Assembly: GCA_036514535.1 (NCBI GenBank)
Contig: DATBWZ010000090.1
Location: 1 to 18,554, forward strand
DNA: 18,554 bases
Direction: 5' to 3'
Origin: DATBWZ01 sp036514535
Lineage (GTDB): Bacteria > JAMCPX01 > DATBWZ01
Shown piece after piece: positions 13,798-18,554 of the stretch. Each line of letters starts with the position of its first letter. The stretch's first letter is position 1. The notes beneath the pieces were generated by a model. That model searched no databases and was not told the DNA's origin. It saw nothing but the letters and a program-made list of their open reading frames with translations. The position numbers and the translations under genes are program-made.

Positions 13798-15750
13798 TTA
13801 CTCTTTTGCGAGATTCAGGTACATTGCGGATATCTTATCCTCAGGCATTCTTTCCAGGGATTTGATAAAATATTTTTTTGCTTTTCTTTTCTCGCCTGAT
13901 TTAAAATAAACAATGCCAATCTCCCTGTAGAGGGTAGGGTATAATTCAATGACCGGATGAAATTTTCCTTCCTTTAATATCTTTTTGTAAAAATGAATTG
14001 CATTATTATAACTGTTGAAGGATGCAAAAAGGTTTGCTGTTTCATATAGCGCAGGGACATAGTGGGGCTCAATGTCATATGCCCGGGTAAGATGATATAG
14101 TATTTCCTTGGGTTTTTTCTCACCCCTTCTTCTCATAATGTATGCCATGGAGTAGTGTGCCTTGTAACAATCAGGATTTATTGCCAAGCTCCGTTGCAAT
14201 TCGTACAGGATTCTGTCCGCCGGGAACTCTTTCGCGATATAAAGGGGAAGTTCCTCTATCAATTTTTCAGGATTTATAACTTTTATCTCATGTTTATTTA
14301 TAAAATCCTTGAACTCCGGAATTCTTTTGACCAGGAGCATTGAATAGTCGCTCCAGTAGAGAAGAGCCCATGCATCCCTTTTGAAAAAACCGTCGGTCAA
14401 ATAATAATAATGGTGTTCTACGATGGCAGAATTTATCCGGTATTTTTCAAGCATGTTTTGAAAAACCTGCGGATTATTCTCTGCAGCGCGGATCTCCTTT
14501 ATGGTATCTTCATTTACCCTGACTCTTGTGTCCACAAATGCTTTTACCTCCGGATAGCCTGCAAAGATTATTCCACCGCCGAGATTGATGGTGTTGAAGA
14601 TCCTTACATTTAATCCTGATTTTTTTATGAACTCTACTTCGCCGGAGGGGTAGTAGAATTTCCTAATACCAATGCCGAAGTTATAAAGAGGGTCATTTGA
14701 TATTTTTATATATACCACCGCTGTGGAAAAAAACGCCGCTAAAATGACCATTACGGCAGCCGGAATTTTGATAATATTCTTAACTTTATTTAAAAGTGCG
14801 TTCAGGCTTATTGTCGCTGCGGGCAGGGATATCAGAATATCAAAAAAAGCAGTTGTTTTCGTAAGCGCGCCCGGAACCGATAATATAAACGCGGGCAGAA
14901 GCAGTGACAGAGGCACCCTTCGGAAAGAGGTCAGAAGGAATAAAAACAGGGCTGCTACTATCAAAAAGATATGGAAATTACCGGCTGAAAGTGTGGGTCC
15001 GAACTCCGGTATCTCCGGGATATTTTTAATACCAGGTTTGTTGAACAGGAGGCTAAGGCCTTTGTAGCTTACAGGTGAGACAAAAAATAAAGGCAGGATT
15101 GCCAGCCCATAAAAAATCAGCGGCGCGATTTTTTTTATATTCCCCGCAATGGATTCGTTTGTTTTCAATGTGTTATAGATTATGGTAAATGCTTCCCCTG
15201 CAATGAATGCTCCAGCAAGAATGATTCCGAAAAAAGCCCCTTCGGCGTGAAAATTACTCCAAAAGGGCATTATAAGGGGCAGCAGGTATAACTGATTACG
15301 GGATCGGAACTTGTACTGGTTCAGTATCCAAAAGTAACATGAGATAAACAGGAAGGATATAATATCGGGATGGATAAGCATCCGCTCCCGTAAGACGGCT
15401 GCGGCTGGCAGAAGTATAAAAAAGCTCAGCATTTCCGATGCTCCGGCAACAAGAAGCGACGAGTAGAGGATCACAAATGTTAATCCGCAGATTATGGATT
15501 TGAAAATTACCAGTCCCGGTATTTTTGAGATATGATAAACTGCCCAGGCAGTTGCTTCAAACAGCCAGCCGGAATTTATCCATTCCTTATCCGTATGCGT
15601 AAGGGTAAAAGGATCATAAAGCGGAACATTTGTTTCTTCGAGTATTACTTCGCCGGCTTTCAGATGCAGAAAGGCGTTGGGTTCATAAATTTTAAAAAGG
15701 GATAGAAAAAATACCGAAAGAAATATAATCACGGCAATAGAACGGGACAT
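13798..15750 (-). CDS. Multi-pass membrane protein with C-terminal TPRs, GT-C-like
   Basis: About 650 residues from ATG 15750. The N-terminal two thirds hold roughly ten or more membrane helices. An early periplasmic loop has the pattern NAFLHLKAGE ... PLYDPFTLTH ... WINSGWLFEATAW, which I recognise from predicted GT-C-type membrane glycosyltransferases. A soluble segment at about 365-470 includes LGGGIIFAGYPEVKAFVDTRVRV, also typical of that group. The last 150 or so residues are TPR-like helices (CYKAHYSMAYIMRRRGE, YVPALYETANLF, REIGIVYFKSGEKRKAK). It may transfer a sugar from a polyprenyl-phosphate donor to a protein or lipid outside the membrane, but no catalytic residue can be proven here. 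The frame reaches a TTG at 15798; that extension overlaps a promoter. Confidence 0.72.
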   Translation of the reverse strand: MSRSIAVIIFLSVFFLSLFKIYEPNAFLHLKAGEVILEETNVPLYDPFTLTHTDKEWINSGWLFEATAWAVYHISKIPGLVIFKSIICGLTFVILYSSLLVAGASEMLSFFILLPAAAVLRERMLIHPDIISFLFISCYFWILNQYKFRSRNQLYLLPLIMPFWSNFHAEGAFFGIILAGAFIAGEAFTIIYNTLKTNESIAGNIKKIAPLIFYGLAILPLFFVSPVSYKGLSLLFNKPGIKNIPEIPEFGPTLSAGNFHIFLIVAALFLFLLTSFRRVPLSLLLPAFILSVPGALTKTTAFFDILISLPAATISLNALLNKVKNIIKIPAAVMVILAAFFSTAVVYIKISNDPLYNFGIGIRKFYYPSGEVEFIKKSGLNVRIFNTINLGGGIIFAGYPEVKAFVDTRVRVNEDTIKEIRAAENNPQVFQNMLEKYRINSAIVEHHYYYLTDGFFKRDAWALLYWSDYSMLLVKRIPEFKDFINKHEIKVINPEKLIEELPLYIAKEFPADRILYELQRSLAINPDCYKAHYSMAYIMRRRGEKKPKEILYHLTRAYDIEPHYVPALYETANLFASFNSYNNAIHFYKKILKEGKFHPVIELYPTLYREIGIVYFKSGEKRKAKKYFIKSLERMPEDKISAMYLNLAKE

Positions 15751-15759
15751 TATCCGGCT

Positions 15760-15788
15760 ATTATAGATTGTTTTGTCTGACTTGACAA
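15760..15788 (-). promoter_or_regulatory. Strong sigma-70 promoter, predicted leaderless
   Basis: On the minus strand: TTGTCA (15788-15783), a 17-base spacer, perfect TATAAT (15765-15760), then nine bases to ATG 15750. The -35 matches consensus at five of six positions. No Shine-Dalgarno sequence could fit in the short leader. Confidence 0.75.
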
Positions 15789-15828
15789 TACTTTGCAATT
15801 CTGCCAGGATTTAATATACCTGAAGGAT

Positions 15829-17427
15829 TTATCCGCTTTTGGCTGCCGGGCTGGATGAGAGCATCTTGATAAATTCCTCTATCAATTCTCTGTCAGGATA
15901 ATCGGGATTTAATTCAAGTGTGGTTCTGAAGTGTTTTAGTGCCTCCTCAGGTTTTTTCAGTTTGACATATAATCCACCGATTATGCGGTGAAGTTCTGCC
16001 GGGTCAGGGTGTCCATCAAGTGCAGATTGGAAATACTTGAGCGCGCTTTCATACTCGTTTTTTTTAAGGTGCAATGTCCCTAAATTCCTCAAAGCGTAAG
16101 CCCTTATATTTGGCGTAGCAAACGAAGAGTTTAAAACAGACAGAAACTCATTTTTAGCCCCTTCCTCAAGCCCTTTTTCCGCGTATGCGCTGCCCAGGTT
16201 CAGGTGTGCCAGCCCTGCTGCCGGAGAAGACGAAACTGTATGCTTCCAAAGGGATATGCTGTCCTTCCAGAATGTGTTTTGCCTTATGGTGAGAAGTGTT
16301 AGCGATGATAACAGCAGGATAATAAATAGGGGTATGTGGCGGCGGGGCTTTAAAGAATCAGCTGCAATGCCGAGTAAAAGGCATAGCCCTAAAGATGGAA
16401 TAAGCATATATCTTTCCTGAACAATATATCTTCCTAACCCGGTAGCATTTAAAACGGGAAATAAATTGAGAATAAAGAAGGAAATGCAGAATAAATACAT
16501 TCTGCTTTTTAATGAAAGGTATACATACCCCCCAAGCAATAACGCAGACAGGACAGTTGTCGTATCGGCAATTCCAAAGTATTCCGGCATCGCGCGCACC
16601 GGATTCAATCGTTGCGGAAACAGGAAATCCGTTGTGTAGAGCCTGAGATAGTTTAATCCGGTAATCATGCCCGGTTCAGGTGATTGGATAGATGGTGAGA
16701 CTCCGCGTATGAAAAAAAGATTGAAGTAGGCAAAGGAGAGCATGATTATAATGAACGGCAGCAGTTCAAAAAAGATTCTGGATATTCTTCTGTGTTTTAC
16801 AGGCAGTAAATATAACAGCATAAGGGATCCGGGGATTGTAACGGCAGCTGTTTTTGAAAACCATGAGAGAATGGAGGCGATAAAAGAAAAAACATAAAAC
16901 AAATATTTTTTACCCGGCAGATTTTCGTTCAGGTATCTGAGAAAGCACATATTGGAAACAATAAAAAACAGAGCAAACAACAGGTCTTTTCTTGAAGATG
17001 CCCAGGCTACGGATTCTGTGTGAATGGGGTGGCAGGCATAAATAAGGGTGGCAAACAGAGCGGTTTCCGTTTCCGGTATTATCATTTTTATAAAAAGGTA
17101 AATAAATATACAGAGAATCAGGTAAAGCAATAAATTTGTAAGATGGTATCCAATTGGATTTTCACCCCATAATTTGTAGTCTATCCAGTAAGAAATGTCC
17201 CGTAGAGGCAGGTATTCGCTGTTTTTAAGCGGAATAATGCCTCTCATGACGGGTGTGGGATTAAAAAGTTTAACAGCATTAATTATTCCTTCTCTCGTAA
17301 TCCTTTCATTTTTGAGTATATTTATTTGATCATCATAATTAACCAGTTCGTTTGGAATAATATTGATGTAAGAGATCAGGCAAAATAAAAAAATCAGTAA
17401 AATATGCAACGTGCTTTTACCGGACAT
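15829..17427 (-). CDS. TMTC-like GT-C membrane protein with C-terminal TPRs
   Basis: A 532-residue protein from ATG 17427. It resembles the TMTC family of membrane O-mannosyltransferases. The first extracytoplasmic loop has NYDDQINILKN (D32-D33 in this numbering), the acidic pair expected of a GT-C enzyme. Then come PLRDISYWIDYKLWG, the YHLTNLLLY helix and HPIHTESVAWASSRKDLLF near 133-151, all characteristic of the group. Roughly ten membrane helices reach about residue 390. The remaining 125 or so residues make about three TPRs (LGSAYAEKGLEEGAK, LGTLHLKKNEYESALKYF, IGGLYVKLKKPEEALKHF). Such enzymes use polyprenyl-phosphate sugars to modify exported proteins; bacterial members are rarely characterised. 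The open frame extends to a TTG at 17463, inside the likely promoter. Confidence 0.78.
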   Translation of the reverse strand: MSGKSTLHILLIFLFCLISYINIIPNELVNYDDQINILKNERITREGIINAVKLFNPTPVMRGIIPLKNSEYLPLRDISYWIDYKLWGENPIGYHLTNLLLYLILCIFIYLFIKMIIPETETALFATLIYACHPIHTESVAWASSRKDLLFALFFIVSNMCFLRYLNENLPGKKYLFYVFSFIASILSWFSKTAAVTIPGSLMLLYLLPVKHRRISRIFFELLPFIIIMLSFAYFNLFFIRGVSPSIQSPEPGMITGLNYLRLYTTDFLFPQRLNPVRAMPEYFGIADTTTVLSALLLGGYVYLSLKSRMYLFCISFFILNLFPVLNATGLGRYIVQERYMLIPSLGLCLLLGIAADSLKPRRHIPLFIILLLSSLTLLTIRQNTFWKDSISLWKHTVSSSPAAGLAHLNLGSAYAEKGLEEGAKNEFLSVLNSSFATPNIRAYALRNLGTLHLKKNEYESALKYFQSALDGHPDPAELHRIIGGLYVKLKKPEEALKHFRTTLELNPDYPDRELIEEFIKMLSSSPAAKSG

Positions 17428-17434
17428 AATTGAA

Positions 17435-17463
17435 AGGATATATAAAAATGCGGCGTTATGCAA
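17435..17463 (-). promoter_or_regulatory. Probable promoter of the TMTC-like gene, predicted leaderless
   Basis: On the minus strand: TTGCAT (17463-17458), a 17-base spacer, TATCCT (17440-17435), then seven bases to ATG 17427. Both hexamers are imperfect, so the evidence is the spacing and the lack of a Shine-Dalgarno sequence more than the match. Confidence 0.4.
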
Positions 17464-17479
17464 GCGGAGTCCAAAAGAT

Positions 17480-17508
17480 TTGACCTTTGGAATTATTTAT
17501 GTCATGTT
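17480..17508 (+). promoter_or_regulatory. Possible promoter of the mutase gene, predicted leaderless
   Basis: TTGACC (17480-17485) is a five-of-six -35. With a 17-base spacer the -10 would be CATGTT (17503-17508), a weak match, followed by nine bases to ATG 17518. It stands divergently from the TMTC-like gene's promoter, the two -35 elements being 16 bases apart. Confidence 0.4.
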
Positions 17509-17517
17509 AAATACTAA

Positions 17518-18554
17518 ATGAAAAAAAATCTGAATAAAGATATTCAAAAATTTAAAACCATTTCCGGCATTGAATTAAAAAATGTCTATAAACCTGCTGA
17601 CGGGGTATTGAACGATCATTATAATGAAAAATTGGGAGCTCCGGGCGAATACCCCTTTACACGCGGAATACAGCCGGATATGTATCGCGGCAAACTCTGG
17701 ACCATGCGCCAGTATGCAGGATACGGAACAGCCGCGGAGACAAACTCAAGATTTAAGTATCTTCACGATCACGGCCAGACCGGTTTTTCAGTAGCCTTTG
17801 ATCTTCCAACACAGATGGGGTATGATTCGGACCACAAAATGGCAATGGGGGAAGTCGGCAGGGTAGGGGTTGCCGTGGATTCTGTGGATGATATGATGCG
17901 GCTGTTTGATGGACTTCCGCTGGGAGAGATAAGCACTTCAATGACCATAAATGCCACGTCGCCTGTTTTGTTCTCCATGTACGCTGTGGTTGCAAAATCT
18001 CAGGGAACAGGCATGGATAAACTCAGAGGAACAGTACAGAACGATATTCTTAAGGAATATTCATCAAGGGGAACATATATTTTTCCTCCGGAACCGTCCC
18101 TGAGATTGACAATTGACCTTATTGAATTCTGCGCCAGAAATATACCTCAGTGGAACCCCATAAGCATATCGGGCTATCACATGAGGGAGGCAGGCGCAAC
18201 CGCTGTGCAGGAGGTTGCCTTTACTCTTGCCGATGCAATTGAGTATGTGGAAGCATGCCTGAAACGGGGGCTTGGGATTGATGATTTTGCTCCAAGGCTC
18301 AGTTTTTTCTTTGCCTGCCACAATGATTTTCTGGAGGAGGTAGCAAAGTTTCGTGCTGTGCGCAGAATGTGGGCAAGGATTGTAAAGGAGAGGTTCAAAG
18401 CAAAGAATCAGCGGTCAATGATGCTCCGGTTTCATACCCAGACCGCCGGATGTTCCCTTACTGCCCAGCAGCCGTTGAACAACGCCATCCGTGTTGCGAT
18501 CCAGGCTCTGGCTGCGGTTATTGGCGGCACTCAGTCGCTCCATACGAACTCCTA
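17518..18554 (+). CDS. Methylmalonyl-CoA mutase large (catalytic) subunit, 3' end beyond window
   Basis: The frame is open from ATG 17518 to the window edge, giving 345 residues of a protein that is likely about 550 (split type) or about 700 (with B12 domain). It covers the TIM-barrel substrate domain of B12-dependent acyl-CoA mutases. RQYAGYG places Y66, and R184 lies 118 residues later in KEYSSRGTYIFPP. These match Y89 and R207 of the Propionibacterium methylmalonyl-CoA mutase; isobutyryl-CoA mutase has F and Q there. The cofactor-contact H221 in ISGYHMREAG is also kept. The reaction interconverts (R)-methylmalonyl-CoA and succinyl-CoA in propionate, branched-chain amino-acid or odd-chain lipid metabolism. 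No Shine-Dalgarno sequence precedes it. Whether the B12 domain is fused or on a separate gene cannot be seen. Confidence 0.92.
   Translation, partial: MKKNLNKDIQKFKTISGIELKNVYKPADGVLNDHYNEKLGAPGEYPFTRGIQPDMYRGKLWTMRQYAGYGTAAETNSRFKYLHDHGQTGFSVAFDLPTQMGYDSDHKMAMGEVGRVGVAVDSVDDMMRLFDGLPLGEISTSMTINATSPVLFSMYAVVAKSQGTGMDKLRGTVQNDILKEYSSRGTYIFPPEPSLRLTIDLIEFCARNIPQWNPISISGYHMREAGATAVQEVAFTLADAIEYVEACLKRGLGIDDFAPRLSFFFACHNDFLEEVAKFRAVRRMWARIVKERFKAKNQRSMMLRFHTQTAGCSLTAQQPLNNAIRVAIQALAAVIGGTQSLHTNS

Noticed and set aside
17753..18398. Several minus-strand open frames near the right edge
   Set aside because: They run opposite to the mutase gene, which is unmistakable on the plus strand and open to the window edge.
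1..18554. Mobile element, CRISPR array, toxin-antitoxin or phage-defence system
   Set aside because: No transposase, integrase, spaced repeats, attachment-site duplications or recognisable defence domains were seen.

Overview
The window is AT-rich bacterial chromosome from a Gram-negative-type cell. A Wza-like outer-membrane polysaccharide export protein, two probable lipoproteins and undecaprenyl-phosphate sugar chemistry point to a double membrane. Two TIGR02266-like PilZ proteins, a GAF/HD-GYP phosphodiesterase and a B12-dependent mutase would suit a deltaproteobacterium, a Nitrospirae-like lineage or a related candidate phylum. I cannot name the species. There are no rRNA, tRNA, CRISPR, insertion sequence or phage genes; it reads as a stable chromosomal region.

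Layout, left to right. (1) 1-773, plus strand: the tail of an unknown gene, then two tandem PilZ (c-di-GMP receptor) genes. (2) 998-1426, plus: a small exported protein with an HExxH zinc motif. (3) 6931 down to 1423, minus: a tightly packed surface-polysaccharide operon with two GT4 glycosyltransferases, a VanZ-like membrane protein, a nucleotide-sugar epimerase/dehydratase, and a fusion of a WecA/MraY-type phosphosugar transferase to a CapD/FlaA1-type N-terminal region. Three successive junctions are 4-base ATGA overlaps. (4) 10344 down to 7089, minus: surE, pcm, a DedA/YqaA membrane protein, a LysM-M23 lipoprotein (NlpD-like) and apt, behind a near-consensus sigma-70 promoter. (5) 10486-11703, plus: the GAF/HD-GYP c-di-GMP phosphodiesterase. 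(6) 17427 down to 11712, minus: four single genes, namely a TMTC-like GT-C/TPR membrane protein, a second multi-pass membrane/TPR protein, an LPP20-like lipoprotein and a polysaccharide export protein. (7) 17518 to the end, plus: methylmalonyl-CoA mutase large subunit, cut off by the window edge.

How they may work together: regions 3 and 6 look like parts of one envelope-glycan programme. WecA-like priming, nucleotide-sugar modification, GT4 assembly and outer-membrane export are present, but no flippase, polymerase or Wzz/Wzc co-polymerase is in the window. The PilZ proteins and the HD-GYP enzyme could couple this to c-di-GMP; that link is inference from proximity.

The most notable signal is in the DNA between the genes of regions 6 and 7. 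Five starts lack a Shine-Dalgarno sequence and instead have a -10-like hexamer ending only 7-9 bases before the ATG. Three are strong cases with TATAAT and the other two are weaker. This predicts leaderless mRNAs and moves three starts downstream of the longest open frame. Genes elsewhere in the window, such as pilZ, apt and the HD-GYP gene, have ordinary Shine-Dalgarno leaders, so the genome seems to use both modes.
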